From: Bubalus kerabau
Taxonomy: Eukaryota; Chordata; Mammalia; Artiodactyla; Bovidae
Direction: 5' to 3'
NCBI RefSeq assembly: GCF_029407905.1
Contig: NC_073643.1
Coordinates: 25,634,001-25,698,000, forward strand
Length of the DNA stretch: 64,000 bases
The position numbers and the translations under genes were made by a program. Shown here piece after piece: positions 22,757 to 34,089 of this stretch. The notes under the pieces are model-generated. The model saw nothing but the letters and a program-made list of their open reading frames with translations. It ran no database searches and was not told the origin of the DNA. How positions within the stretch are numbered: the first letter of the stretch is position 1; each line of letters begins with the position of its first letter.

Positions 22757-24222
22757 AAAGCATCACTACAAACAAAGCTAGTGGAGGTGATGGAATTCCA
22801 GTTGAGCTATTCCAAATCCTGAAAGATGATGCTGTGAAAGTGCTGCACTCAATATGCCAGCAAATTCGGAAAACTCAGCAGTGGCCACAGGACTGGAAAA
22901 GGTCAGTTTTCATTCTAATCCCAAAGAAAGGCAATGCCAAAGAATGCTCAAACTACCACACAATTGCACTCATCTCACACGCTAGTAAAGTAATGCTTAA
23001 TATTCTCCAAGCCAGGCTTCAGCAATATGTGAACTGTGAACCTCCTGATGTTCAAGCTGGTTTTAGAAAAGGCAGAGGAACCAGAGATCAAATTGCCAAC
23101 ATCCGCTGGATCATGGAAAAAGCAAGAGAGTTCCAGAAAAACATCTATTTCTGCTTTATTGACTATGCCAAAGCCTTTGACTGTGTGGATCACAATAAAC
23201 TGTGGAAAATTCTTCAAGAAATGGGAATACCAGACCACCTGATCTGCGTCTTGAGAAATCTGTACGCAGGTCAGGAAGCAACAGTTAGAACCGGACATGG
23301 AACAACAGACTGGTTCCAAATAGGAAAAGGAGTAAGTCAAGGCTGTATATTGTCACCCTGTTTATTTAACTTCTATGCAGAGTACATCATGAGAAACGCT
23401 GGACTGGAAGAAGCACAAGCTGGAATCAAGACTGCTGGGAGAAATGTTGATAACCTCAGATATGCAGATGACACCACCCTTATGGCAGAAAGTGAAGAGG
23501 AACTAAAAAGCCTCTTGATGAAAGTGAAAGAGGAGAGTGAAAAAGTTGGCTTAAAGCTCAACATTCAGAAAATGAAGATCATGGCATCCGGTCCCATTAC
23601 TTCATGGGAAATAGATGGGGAAACAGTGTCAGACTTTATTTTTTGGGGATCCAAAATCACTGCAGATGGTGACTGCAGCCATGAAATTAAAAGACACTTA
23701 CTCCTTGGAAGGAAAGTTATGACCAACCTAGATAGCATATTCAAAAGCAGAGACATTACTTTGCCAACAAAGGTTCGTCTAGTCAAGGCTATGGTTTTCC
23801 CTGTGTTCATGTATGGATGTGAGAGTTGGACTGTGAAGAAGGCTGAGCGTCGAAGAATCGATGCTTTTGAACTGTGGTGTTGGAGAAGACTCTTGAGCGT
23901 CCCTTGGACTGCAAGGAGATCCAAACAGTCCATTCTGAAGGAGATCAGCCCTAGGATTTCTTTGGAAGGAATGATGCTAAAGCTGAAACTCCAGTACTTT
24001 GGCCACCTCATACAAAGAGTTGACTCATTGGAAAAGACTCTGATGCTGGGAGGGATTGGGGGCAGGAGGACAAGGGGACGACAGAGGATGAGATGGTTGG
24101 ATGGCATCACTGACTTGATGGACGTGAGTCTGAGTGAACTCTGGGAGTTGGTGATGGACAGGGAGGCCTGGTGTGCTGTGATTCATGGGGTCGCAAAGAG
24201 TCGGACACGACTGAGCGACTGA
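22735..24222 (+). pseudogene. BovB reverse transcriptase domain, frame still open
   Basis: From about 22735 one frame runs unbroken to the TGA at 24220-24222; 462 codons are counted from a GTG at 22834. Residue numbers refer to that GTG: fingers with KKGNAKECSNY (31-41), QAGFRKGRGTRDQ (74-86), motif A FIDYAKAFD (108-116) with its catalytic Asp at 110, motif B QGCILSPCLFNF (169-180), motif C YADD (210-213), thumb, then the C-terminal CESWTVKKAERRRIDAFEL (329-347) and RWLDGITD region. All catalytic aspartates are intact. It has no start of its own and lacks a working endonuclease upstream, so it is best viewed as a recently dead copy. Whether an N-terminally shortened RT is ever made is unknown. 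Confidence 0.9.
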
Positions 24223-24242
24223 ACTGAACTGAACTGAACTGA

Positions 24243-25788
24243 TGATAATAGGCATATTAACTAGAAATTCAACAAGAGATACTTCCTGATTAGGACCTGA
24301 TGGACATGAAGGTGCAGAGTAGGATTTCCAAAGGAGTTGTTGGAGGTTATAAAAATGAGGAGGAGGCACTAAGCCATATGAAATCACCTAATCTCTACCA
24401 GGATAGGGTTGGTCATGGATTTCCTAAAGAGAAATCCTCACACCGGAACGAGGTGACAAATGCTTTTATTTCCTTGATATTAACTTGTCCTTTGATAAGG
24501 TAGCCAAATGTATCTGGGAAGGTTGAGAAACAGTCCGGTAAAATTCCATTTAGCATTCTGATCTAGGGTCATGAAACTGTGTTTTTCTTGGCTGAGCCTG
24601 GCAGTTTGGAGGAGGTTCATTTCTGTTCTGAGCTCCATTAGAACAGCCACAACGACTACCATCTTGACTGAAACAAGCTGAATAAAACCTCACACCAACT
24701 ACTTAATGCTGTTGTCTTTACTTGATCCACTGAACCAGTAGACTGAGAACACCTACATAAGAGGCTTTACTCCACTTTTCCAAAGCTGGTGGGTCATTCT
24801 AGTTCTTACAGTAAGCTCTCATGGGTCACAAACTCAATAAAAAAAAAAAGCAACCAGTAAAGTTTTTATGGTCAGAACAGATATTTGATCCCAACTATTG
24901 GTTTATGGGAGAAGCAGTTCCAAGCTCAAAGTCCTTGTGAGGTCGTCTGCATGACCAGTACATACAGTGTTGTGTAGCCAGTTATCTTTATCAAAATATG
25001 AAGGCATCACATGCAAATGTCCTCTGCTCCAGCCTTCACTTATGCATGATAGTATCCAAAATAAGACTCAATGGTCTCTGAAATGCATAGTTTTGGAGGG
25101 GCCATGTTGGTAATTTCTGAGGTGTAGAAGAGGAACAGAGGTTAGAAAGCTGAGTTTATCTTGTTTTTGCTTTCCTCTTATTCTCTCACGCTGTCCAGTT
25201 ACTTCATTGTATCCTTCAGCTAACACCACAGCTTATCCACTTTTCTTAAAGAGTTTGTCATGACTTCATCTATTGAATTTCATAATGACTCTCAGCCATG
25301 TAGGGCTGAGATAATGCAATTGTAAAAATGGTCATAAAAGAAGCTAGCATGGATTTAATCAGGAAACAAGGAGTCAAATGAGCTTAAAATAAGAACACAC
25401 TAAATGACTCTAACACACTCTTATTATGTACTCTGTTTCACTTTTCTGCTCCAGTAATTTTGGATTGGATGCTGGTTATTATATGTGAAGATATGGAAGG
25501 TATCCAACCCCATCAACAAAGATACTCCTTGGATGCTAGCCATTTTGTCATGTTATCATGATGCCCACAGATTGTGCAGCAGGCAAGGTCAATATCAAGG
25601 CCATTACAAAATAAACCTGGCTCCTGTGTTATAGTCTTGCCATTCAGAATCTGTATGAAACACCTGCTATTAGAATTATAAGCCAGATAATAACCATTAT
25701 GAATTCTGTTTTGCATATTTTATTTTATAACCTAAAAAATGTAACAAACAATCTATATTCTGGAAGAAGGAAATCCCTTTTCAGAGTC
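24243..25788. other. Single-copy stretch
   Basis: About 1.5 kb with no gene or repeat that I can name. A minus-strand 67-codon frame at 25513-25716 has several Cys and His residues but no known domain and no supporting context. An A11 run lies at 24839-24849. The composition is somewhat less AT-rich than average around 24300-24700. Confidence 0.45.
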
Positions 25789-25802
25789 TGTACTATTTAA
25801 AA

Positions 25803-25917
25803 ATGAAAAAAAAAATGAAGTTGCTCAGTCGTGTCTGACTCTTTGCAACCCCATGGACTGTAGCCTACCATGCTCCTCCATCCATGGGATTTTCCAGGCA
25901 AGAGTACTGGAGTGGGT
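25803..25917 (-). mobile_element. Bov-A SINE monomer
   Basis: A single BovA unit on the minus strand with an A10 run at its left end. A perfect 14-bp target duplication 'tgtactatttaaaa' lies at 25789-25802 and 25918-25931. This shows that a lone BovA unit integrated as such. Confidence 0.94.
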
Positions 25918-25983
25918 TGTACTATTTAAAAGGCATTCAAATAAAAGCTTGAGTTTAGCAACTCTGAGCAAAGATACCTATGG

Positions 25984-27010
25984 GTACCTTATTTTTGACA
26001 AAGGAGGCAAAAATGTACAATGGGGCAAAGACAGTCTCTTCAATAAATGGTACTGGGAAAACTGGACAGCTACATGTAAAAGAATGAAATTAGAACACTT
26101 CCTAACGCCATACATAAAGATAGATTCAAAATGGATTAAAGACCTAAATATAAGACCAGAAACTGTAAAACTCTTAGAGAATGACATAGGCAGATCACTT
26201 GATGACATAAATCAAAGCAAGATCCTCTATGACCCACATCCTAGAGTAACAGAAATAAAAACAAAAGTAAACAAGTGGGACCTGATTAAAATTAAAAGCT
26301 TTTGCACAGCAAAGGAAACTATCAGCAAGGTGAAAAGAAAACTCTCAGAATAGGAAAAAATAATAGCAAATGAAACAACTGACAAAGAATTAATTTCCAA
26401 AATATACTAGCAGCTTATACAAATCAATGTCAGAAAAACAAACAACCCAATCAAAAAGTGGGAAAAACATCTAAACAGACATTTCTCCAACGAAGACATA
26501 CAGATGGCTAACAAACACATGAAAATATGCTCAACATCACTCATTATTAGAGAAATGAAAACCAAAACTACAATGAAATATCACCTGCCACTGGTCAGAA
26601 TCAGTTCAGTTCAGTTCAGTTGCTCAGTCGCCATCATCAAAAAGTCTACAAACAATAAATGCTAGAGAGAATGTGGAGAAAAGGGAACACTTCTGCACTG
26701 TTCGTGGGAATGTAAAGTGATACAGTCACTATGGAAGACGGTATGGAGATTTCTTAAAAAACTAAGAATAAAATCACCATATGACACAGCAATCCCACTC
26801 CTAGGCCTGAGGAAATACCCCGAGGAAACCAAAATGGAAAGAGATACATGCATCCCATTGTTCATTACAGCACTGTTTACAATAACTAGAACATGGAAGC
26901 AACCTAGATATCCATCAACAGATGAATGGATAAAGAAATTGTGGTACATATACACAATGGAATATTACTCAGTGATAAAAAAAGAAATGCATTTGAGTCA
27001 GTTCTGTTGA
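25984..27010 (+). pseudogene. L1 ORF2 C-terminal remnant
   Basis: The downstream ORF2 region reads LIFDKGGKNVQWGKDSLFNK and so on to KVKRKLSE in one frame. It is then stopped by TAG at about 26351, where the family has Trp ('gaatgggag' became 'gaatagga'). After the BovB insert the C-terminal end continues from 26717 (IQSLWKTVWRFLKKL, ITRTWKQPRYPSTDEWIKKL, YYSVIKK). The RT palm lies upstream of the truncation point and is absent. Dead copy. Confidence 0.88.
26601..26630 (-). mobile_element. 30-bp BovB 3' terminus embedded in L1
   Basis: 'cagttcagttcagttcag' followed by 'ttgctcagtcg' is the antisense of the BovB end and tail. Around it the L1 reads '...ctggtcagaa' and 'ccatcatcaaaaag'. In other L1 copies these are joined by about three bases ('tgg'). 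No target duplication is visible. Confidence 0.85.
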
Positions 27011-27457
27011 GACGGATGAACCTAGAGCCTATTATACAGAGTGAAGTGAGTCAAAAAGAGAAACATAAGCATTATAGTCTAATGCATACATACAAAATCT
27101 AGGAAAAAGGTACTGAAGAATTTATTTACAGGGCAGCAATGGAGAAACAGACATAGAGAACAGACTTTTGGACATGGGGAGACAGGTGGACAGGGTGAGG
27201 TGTATGGAAAGAGTAACACGGAAACTTAAATTTCCATATGTAAAATAGATAGCCAACGGGAATTTTCTGTATGGTGCAGGAAACTCAAACAGGAGCTCTG
27301 TATCAATCTAGAGGGGTGGATGGAGCAGGAGATGGGAGGGAGGTTCAAAAGGGAGGGGATATATGTATACCTATGGCTGATTCATGTTGAGGTTTGACAG
27401 AAAACAACACAATTCTGTAAAGCAATTGTCCTTCAATAAAAAAATAAAAAGAACGTG

Positions 27458-28551
27458 AAATCAATTTGGTTCACACTGTTCTTGGAAAGATGAGCTCTTT
27501 GTTTTCCATCTTCTGCTTATACTCATAGTTCAGGTAAAATGAGTGGAACATAAGAAGTAATGAGTAGCCCTTAAAATTAATATCACAGGAGTATCCTAAT
27601 ATCTTACAGGAAAAACAACAAAACAAGAAAAATCCTGCAAACTGGCTTTTTGGTTAAGAGCTTAGAGATAAAAGTAAAAGTTAAATTCATCCAGGTAGCT
27701 AATTTAGGTTTATGATAATTAAATTTCTTATAATTTTTATAATTTTCAGTTTCTTCTTCTAGTCTTTGATGTTATTAATCAAATAATAATATAATTAAAA
27801 TTCTTATTCAATATAAAGCAACTACTTAAAATGGAAGAGGGTAACTTTATTATTTATTTATTCATTTATTTATTTTTACATTGTAGTCAAAATAAAACTC
27901 AAAAATTATATTTCCTTTGATAAAAAATAAGTTCACTGCAGCATCATAACTCTTGGCTAACTTTATTATTAAATGTTCTTTTTTTACTATTAATAAATAT
28001 TTGCCTGGTAGAAATAACTCATCAGGTTAACACATTATAAACATGATTTGCAAAAAATGTATGAAGACATTTTTTTCACCGACTAGTAGAACCACAGTCC
28101 TTGAATTATCAAGAGCATTTTAAATAGACAACAAAACAATGGACTGGGTCACAACTAAGTAGTTTTTATTATAATTCTTATTTTTAAAGTAGTTCACTTA
28201 TTGTTAATTTAACATAAGGACAGGTTTTATAACTTTGAATAAATCAAGATGACATGTAAAGTGAACATTTGTTACCATAGCAGAATGTAATGACTGACAG
28301 TGGAAGTCACTTCATAACATAGGGTCAGCAAGTGCAAAACTAAATGCTATTCCCTCCCTGGTACACGGCTTTCCTGAAATACAGATCCAAAGCCAGGAGA
28401 TAGAGATAAAAGCAAAAGGCAAATTCATCTATTTGCTACATGTATGGCTTCCATAAATTTTAACCTTCTCCTTTACCTGTAAGTAAGTAATTTTTTAAGT
28501 TAAATGCTCAGCTGTAGGTATGGCTTACCTCAGTTTCTTGTGGTAATGATG
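27458..28551. other. Single-copy AT-rich stretch with (TTTA)n
   Basis: No gene seen. A TTTA/TTAT-rich microsatellite lies at about 27846-27876. Blocks at 27664-27691 and 28402-28429 ('agagataaaagNaaaag' then 'aaattcatc') are alike in about 25 of 28 bases and may be two pieces of one unrecognised repeat. Confidence 0.5.
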
Positions 28552-28563
28552 CCTATGCTCAAA

Positions 28564-28663
28564 AGTGAAAGTGTTAGTTACTCAGTCATGTCCAACTCTT
28601 TACAACCCCATGGACTGCAGCCCACTAGGCTCCTACGTCCATGGAATGCTCCAGGCAAGAATA
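28564..28663 (-). mobile_element. Bov-A SINE monomer
   Basis: One BovA unit, minus strand. The target site 'cctaNgctcaaa' is duplicated at 28552-28563 and 28664-28675 with a single t/c difference. Confidence 0.9.
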
Positions 28664-28675
28664 CCTACGCTCAAA

Positions 28676-29249
28676 GTCATTTTAAAATTACCAATTTATC
28701 TTTATCCTATTCATGTTTTTAGTTCTATCCCACCGCAAATAATAAGATAAGCTCCCATTTTGTTTCTAAGGAGGAAAACAAGCCCTTAGCTATCAGGCTT
28801 TTTCTAGCTAAAAGTTATAAATAGAACTATATTTGCAATTTTCATATATCTCCTTAGAAACATTCTAGCTTTGAGTATGTGAAATGTTTATGTTCTTTCA
28901 TAAAGTTTTCCAAAAATTATTGCCCAGAATGCAAACATCTTTTCCAATAAATATTTTAAATGCAACATAAATGTACTTCACAAACAATGATTTAATCTAC
29001 TTTCAACAAACCAGAGTATTCTATAGTGTTGTGGGATATTACTGGGTATGTGAGCTGGCCCCCAATGGTCAAAGCATTCTTTACTGTCTGAAGTGGTGAC
29101 AGAACAATAGCCATACAGAAAGACTGCTTTGTGCATCTCAGTGTTACAGCCTGGCCGCCCTGTTGCCACCACACAAAGATTAAGCAGACAGCACAGTAAT
29201 TTGGGGGGAACTAAGGGAAATAATCCACTTAGAATGTAAGCAAAAACTT
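28676..29249. other. Single-copy AT-rich stretch
   Basis: No gene or repeat recognised. Confidence 0.45.
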
Positions 29250-29525
29250 ATGTAAACATTTGTTCTTTCCTTTCAGGTAGCATGCTAGGCAATGAGATAT
29301 GAATATGAATAGTACATAGGCCCTTCCTTGAGTAATTCATGGTCATATAATTGTAAAAATATAAGAACAAATGTATTGTGACAGGCCAATTAAGAAATAA
29401 CATGTGCAAAGTATAGCAATACATAATTACTGTTATGGAAGTGGGGTGATTACTTCTCTTTTGAATGTAAGAGAAAGTTTCTCAGAAGTGGTGGCTGAGC
29501 ACATGGGGATTTATTCATCCTTTTA
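29250..29525 (-). mobile_element. L2 LINE, 3' portion, diverged
   Basis: 'catgctaggcaatgagatat', 'aggcccttccttgagtaatt' and 'aagtttctcagaagtgg' match antisense L2 blocks in order. It appears to continue at 30345 after two later insertions. Confidence 0.5.
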
Positions 29526-29544
29526 TCAAATAGTCATGGAGCAC

Positions 29545-29965
29545 TGTCATGGTTTACTTTGTGTTCCCCAAAGAGATGTTAATGTCTGAACTCCTGGTAT
29601 CTATGAATGTGACCTATTTAGAAATAAGATCTTTACAGACACAATCAGGTTAAGATGAGGTCATTATTGTGAGTCATAATCCACTGTGAGAAAAGGAAAA
29701 TTAGGACATACATACAGAGGGAATACGGTCTAGTGAATACAGAGATTGATTGGAGTTCTGCTCCCATAAGTCACTGAATGCCTGGAGCCACCAGAAACAA
29801 CAGCCAAGGATGGATCACCTACCAGAGGTGTGAAAAGGGACCTGGTCCTGTCGACATCCTGACTTTAGATTTCTAGCCTCCAAACTGTGAAAGTAGATTT
29901 CTGTGGTTTAAGCACTCAACTCAGGGTGTAGGGGCTTGTTACAACAGCCCTAGGAAACTAATACA
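29545..29965 (+). mobile_element. MLT1 (ERVL-MaLR) solo LTR
   Basis: TG...CA termini ('tgtcatggtttac' to 'gaaactaataca') with five-base flanks 'agcac' (29540-29544) and 'agcat' (29966-29970), one change. Inner blocks 'atgtgacctatttagaaata', 'ggttaagatgaggtcatta' and 'atttctagcctccaaactg' match MLT1. It is inserted in the L2. Confidence 0.88.
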
Positions 29966-29984
29966 AGCATCTACTACAGACAAC

Positions 29985-30335
29985 ACAAGAAGAATATTAC
30001 TCAGGAGATGCAGCTAGAGATTATCATAGTAAGTAAAAGTAAGTCAGAAAGAGAAAAACAAACACCATATGATGTCATTTACATGTAGAACCTAAAATAG
30101 GGCACAAATGAACCTATCTACAGAAGAGAAACAGATTCATAGAGAATAGACTTGCAGTTGCCAAGAGGGTGTGGGAGGCGAGGGATGGACTGGGAGTTTG
30201 GGTTTGGTAGATGCAAATTACTACCTTTAGAATGGATAAACAACAAGGTCCTAATGTACAGCACAGGAAGCTCTATTCAATATACTGTGATAAACCATAA
30301 TGGAAAATAATATTTTTAAAAAATAATGTAAAAAA
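29985..30335 (+). mobile_element. L1 3' end, cetartiodactyl-age
   Basis: 'agaagaatattactcagga', 'gcagttgccaagagggtg', 'tacagcacaggaagctctat' and 'tcaatatactgtgataaacc' are the end of L1 ORF2 and 3' UTR, like the older copies at 1740-2534 and 33662-34065. Inserted in the L2. Confidence 0.85.
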
Positions 30336-30344
30336 GTATATCAT

Positions 30345-30790
30345 TCAGGAAACAGTAGTGAAAATAACAAAGACTCAAGATGCTGGTAGGTTGTCATGGG
30401 CAATGAGAATAATATAAAGCAAACACAACTTATGAAGGATGTTGGGTGGGAGCATTGGAAATGATTTGATCTCAGCATAGAAAAAAGTGGGGTGATGAGG
30501 CTGGTGAGGAAGGCAGGACCAGACCATAAAAACTCTTCTATGTATTTATGAAGAGTTTGGGGTTAATCTATTTTTAACAACAGTATGGTTTAAGTTAGGG
30601 AATTAGTGATTTGCTTACACTTTAAGTAGGTCTCTCTGATGGCAAGGTAATCTATTTGCTCTGGGCAATAACAGAGGAAAGAGACCAGTTTGGAAGCTAC
30701 AGGAATAGGACAGGAAAGAGAAAATGAGGATCTCAGTGGTGGTTGTAACAAAGAGTTTCAAGTCAAATTGATTTCAAACTTAGAACAATA
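30345..30790 (-). mobile_element. L2 LINE, continuing inner part
   Basis: 'gaggctggtgaggaaggcag', 'gaccagaccataaaaactc', 'gtaggtctctctgatggcaa' and 'agagaccagtttggaagcta' keep antisense L2 order. Together with 29250-29525 it forms one L2 cut by an MLT1 LTR and an L1. Confidence 0.7.
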
Positions 30791-31282
30791 TAAAAGAGGT
30801 TGTGGTCATTTTCTTTATTATCTTCTCAAATATTGTTTAAGGCAACGTGTTAATAAAAAAAACAACATCCTCAAAAATAGATAAAATGTTAAGTAAAATT
30901 TAGTCCTTCCATTTAGAAATCAATAATGTAGAGATGACACAGACATACACATACATAAACATGTTGGGTCCGTCTCAGTGTGGGAGTCAAAGACAAATCT
31001 GCTGCTTGAAATGCTGGGCTAAGATCTGGCAGATGTCAGCATCCTATGTGAGTCTCAAAGCAGAAAGAGAGACTTCACAAAGGGACCGTCCTTAAATCCT
31101 GGTTCATCTGGGCATTTGCAGTTCACTCTGATATCAAGGTTTGGTTTTGACAAACTTACAATCTCCAAAGCTACTGTGTTTTTAAAAAAAAACATTAAAA
31201 TAGGCATAAACAATAAATATCTCCTCGGCATTTTCTCACATTAAATATAAACAGCAAGAAAATTCTTCTTGCTTTATTCTCC
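30791..31282. other. Single-copy stretch
   Basis: No gene or repeat recognised. 30960-31140 is less AT-rich than its surroundings. Confidence 0.4.
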
Positions 31283-31293
31283 CTACATAATCT

Positions 31294-31422
31294 GAAAAGT
31301 GAGTGTTAGTCTCTCACTCATGTCCAACTCTTTGTGACCCGGTGGACTGTAGCCTAAAGGCTCCTTTGTCCGTGGAATTCTCCAGGCAAGAATACTGAAG
31401 TGGGTAGCCATCTCCTTTTCTG
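31294..31422 (-). mobile_element. Bov-A SINE monomer
   Basis: One BovA unit with probable target copies 'ctacataatct' (31283-31293) and 'ctatgtaatct' (31423-31433), nine of eleven bases alike. Confidence 0.85.
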
Positions 31423-31664
31423 CTATGTAATCTAACAGATGGATAGATTTATGTGCACGTGACTTTGGAAGAGGGAAGAAAAGAACTTTGATGGAAGCAA
31501 ACTTCCACTGGACTACAGCAACTGGACTCTGGGTTTACAGTGCTTACCCTCCCCTTGGTCAGAATAACTGAACCTACTTAACAGTCAGTCAGTACATGGA
31601 GGTTGAGAGCTATGCTCAGACCCATCTTGTTCAACAATAATGCTAACAATAATGATAATGGCTA

Positions 31665-31870
31665 ATGAATATTGAGCCCTTATCATCTGCCAGGATCCAT
31701 GCTATAAACTCAATGCATTATCTTATTTGATCTACTCAGGAAACCAATAAGTAGGCTGTAAACTTATTCTCATTCTACTGATAAAGAAATCATACCTCAG
31801 GAAAGATAAACAATTTTTCCAAGTGGTGAACTGAGGATTTCAATGTATTTTTAATTATTAAGCTATTACA
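31665..31870 (-). mobile_element. MIR
   Basis: 'ttgagcccttatcatctgcc', 'aatgcattatcttatttgat', 'ctactgataaagaaatcat' and 'ctcaggaaagataaac' follow an antisense MIR. Confidence 0.78.
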
Positions 31871-31892
31871 GTCAATCATAGGTACCAAATGT

Positions 31893-31904
31893 TATGATAT
31901 ATGT

Positions 31905-31940
<36 letters not shown>
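31893..31940. repeat. (GT)n microsatellite
   Basis: A nearly pure GT/TG run of about 45 bp with two early interruptions, followed by a purine-rich stretch (31941-31996). Confidence 0.95.
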
Positions 31941-32099
31941 AGTATGGGAGAGAAAGAGAAGGGGGAGGAAGTGAGGAAGGAGAGAAAGAGAAAATAAATT
32001 AATGGGCTTGTGACAAGATTTTGCAGGAACAAAATTCAAATTCAGCTCCATCTCTGCTGTGCTACCTGGGACAATTAACCTAATCTCCATTGACTTCAG

Positions 32100-32310
32100 G
32101 GTTTCCCTGATGGTTCAGTGGTTAAGATTCTGTCTGCTCATGCAGGAGTTGTGGGTTTGAGCCTTGATCCAGGAAGATCTCCTGGAGATGGCAACCCGCT
32201 CCAGTATCCTGGCCTGGGAAAATCCCATGGACAGAGGAGCCTGGAAGTCTACAGTCCATGGGGTCACAAAGGGGTCAGATATGACTTAGTGACTAAACAA
32301 CAACAACAAC
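32100..32310 (+). mobile_element. Bov-tA SINE
   Basis: Head 'ggtttccctgatggttcagt', body with 'ggacagaggagcctgg', and tail 'gactaaacaacaacaac'. Full length. A possible short target copy ('tcag') flanks it. Confidence 0.9.
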
Positions 32311-33661
32311 CTCAGAATGCAAAATGGACAAAATAAGTAGTATCTCCTTTGAATGGAGATGGAAGAATTAAGAGTTACTTTAGGAAACTGCACAGAAAGC
32401 AGGGAGAAAGCACGATGGAGCTAGTGCCATCATTTTCTTCAATTTTATCATCATCATTCTAAGCGGTTACTCATCACTCCAGATATTTAAATCAGAGTTG
32501 AACAAATACACAGCAGGGTATTATAAAAAAGGATTCACAACCTGGATAGGTAATTGGGTAAGGTAACCATTATCCTGTGAGTTACAATCTGTGATCATAT
32601 CAGTCTGGGAAATGCTACATAACACATTCCCTTCTTGCAATTTCAAAATGTTTACATTGTTTATGTTGCTCCCCGAATTTTCCTGACCTGCATAAGAGAC
32701 TTAAATGAAAAGGGTCAACCAGATCTGATTCCCAAGTCGAGCCTAGAAACATACCATACTAAGTCAAATATTGGGGACCCTCTTTCCCTAAAAAGGAAAA
32801 AGAAGACCACAGCTTAAAAATTCTGAAATAACTGGTACCCATGACACTAGAACACAACAGCATTCAATTGAGAAAAGAGGGGACACATACAAAAGACATG
32901 GAACCAGGTCCATTATAAATCAGAGATCCAGAATGACAAAATTGCTAACATTCTTTGAAGCTACAAAGAAATGTCTATCTAGTCTGCCTTCTGTCTTTCA
33001 GGGTTCCCCATTTTTCAGATAGGGCTATTACACTGTACAGAGTAATTTATTTAGTCTAATGTCAGTAGGATAAAAAGAGTTAAAAAAAAAAAAAGAAATA
33101 AAGAAACCATAGAGCACACACGATCAGTATTGGAATCAGGGTATGCTTAATTTGGTAATAATCAATGCTGTTAGCAAATGACTCCTCAGACTGGCCATTT
33201 CACTAGATGTCCACGGGTGTGAAGTGAGAATATTTACTTAGCTCACAGAAGTGATACCCAAATAAACTAATTAAAGTTTGCAAACTGTTCTGAAATGTCG
33301 GATGCTCTGAGAGTGGTAAGTATCATTACTATTCAAATTAATATCAAATCTCACCTGTTCACAAAGCTATATAAATGTAAAATAGACTCATTTCATTTTC
33401 TTCATCTATTTTCTGCCTCCAATCTTCAAAATCTGATCCTAGGGCTCTTTAATATTTTATCCAAATGTCTTAAAGAATCAAAGGAGAAAAAACAGATCCC
33501 TGAAGGGGACAAACACCAATGCAACCCCTAACGTCATCACCAAGGCTGAGATAAGGCAATATCCAAATTTCACAGAAAAAAATGAAGGGGTGCTTTGGAA
33601 TAATTTGACTCTATTTTCTCTAACATTTTTTTGTCTCTTTCATCTTTCTTTAAAAAAAAAA
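32311..33661. other. Single-copy stretch
   Basis: No gene or named repeat. An A12 run lies at about 33082. Short frames (for example 33295-33531) have no domain. Confidence 0.45.
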
Positions 33662-34065
33662 CAAAAACATTGTTGGAGTATATCTGATTTACAATGTTGT
33701 ATTAGTTTCTGCCATACAGCAAGTGAAACACTTATACATAAACATATATGCACTCTTTTTTAGAATCTTTACCCATATAGGCTATTACAGAATATTGAGT
33801 AGAGTTCCCTGTGCCATACAGCAGGTCCTTATTTGTTATCTACTTCATATATAAAATGTCACGTGTATATGTCAACCCCAATCTCCCAATTTACCCACCC
33901 CCCCACCTGCTGGTAACCATAAGTTTTGTTTTCTATTGATACATCTATAACTCTGTTTTTGTTTTAGAGACAAGTTCATTTGTACCCTTTTTTTTTTTTT
34001 TACATTCTGCATATAAGTGGTATATTCCTCTTTCTCTGTCCAACTTACTTCACTCAGTACTTCTA
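33662..34065 (-). mobile_element. L1 3' end, cetartiodactyl-age
   Basis: Antisense 3' UTR: 'gatttacaatgttgtattag', 'agagttccctgtgccataca', 'gcaggtccttatttgttatc' and 'taacttcac'-type blocks up to 34065. Same family as 29985-30335 in the opposite orientation. Confidence 0.85.
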
Positions 34066-34089
34066 TAAAAACACAACAGACTGAAGAAA

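Larger units (their letters stand above)
21270..24242 (+). mobile_element. BovB (RTE) LINE, nearly full length
   Basis: The longest BovB in the window, about 2.97 kb compared with roughly 3.2 kb for a complete element. It is truncated at the 5' end near 'aatatgctactggag' and carries the apurinic-like endonuclease, the linker, the reverse transcriptase and the 3' end. The tail is four 'actga'-type units (24220-24242). No clear target duplication was found. RTE elements make one ORF whose endonuclease nicks the target and whose RT copies the RNA at the nick. Here that ORF is broken in the endonuclease and linker but open through the RT. The Bov SINEs share this element's 3' end, so intact relatives drive their spread. 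Confidence 0.97.
25984..27457 (+). mobile_element. Young bovine-type L1, 3' 1.47 kb
   Basis: Starts inside ORF2 ('ggtaccttatttttgacaaa') and runs through the ORF2 end and 3' UTR to an A-rich end at about 27457 ('ccttcaataaaaaaataaaa'). The 3' UTR shares its sequence with the antisense L1 at 4641-4955. A 30-bp piece of BovB end interrupts it at 26601-26630. Confidence 0.93.

Noticed and set aside
23565..24110. 181-codon minus-strand frame opposite the BovB RT
   Set aside because: Antisense shadow of the RT frame. The same antisense frame appears in every BovB copy.
25513..25716. 67-codon minus-strand frame rich in Cys/His
   Set aside because: Cys and His spacing fits no zinc-binding motif I know, and there is no supporting context. 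Not called as a gene.
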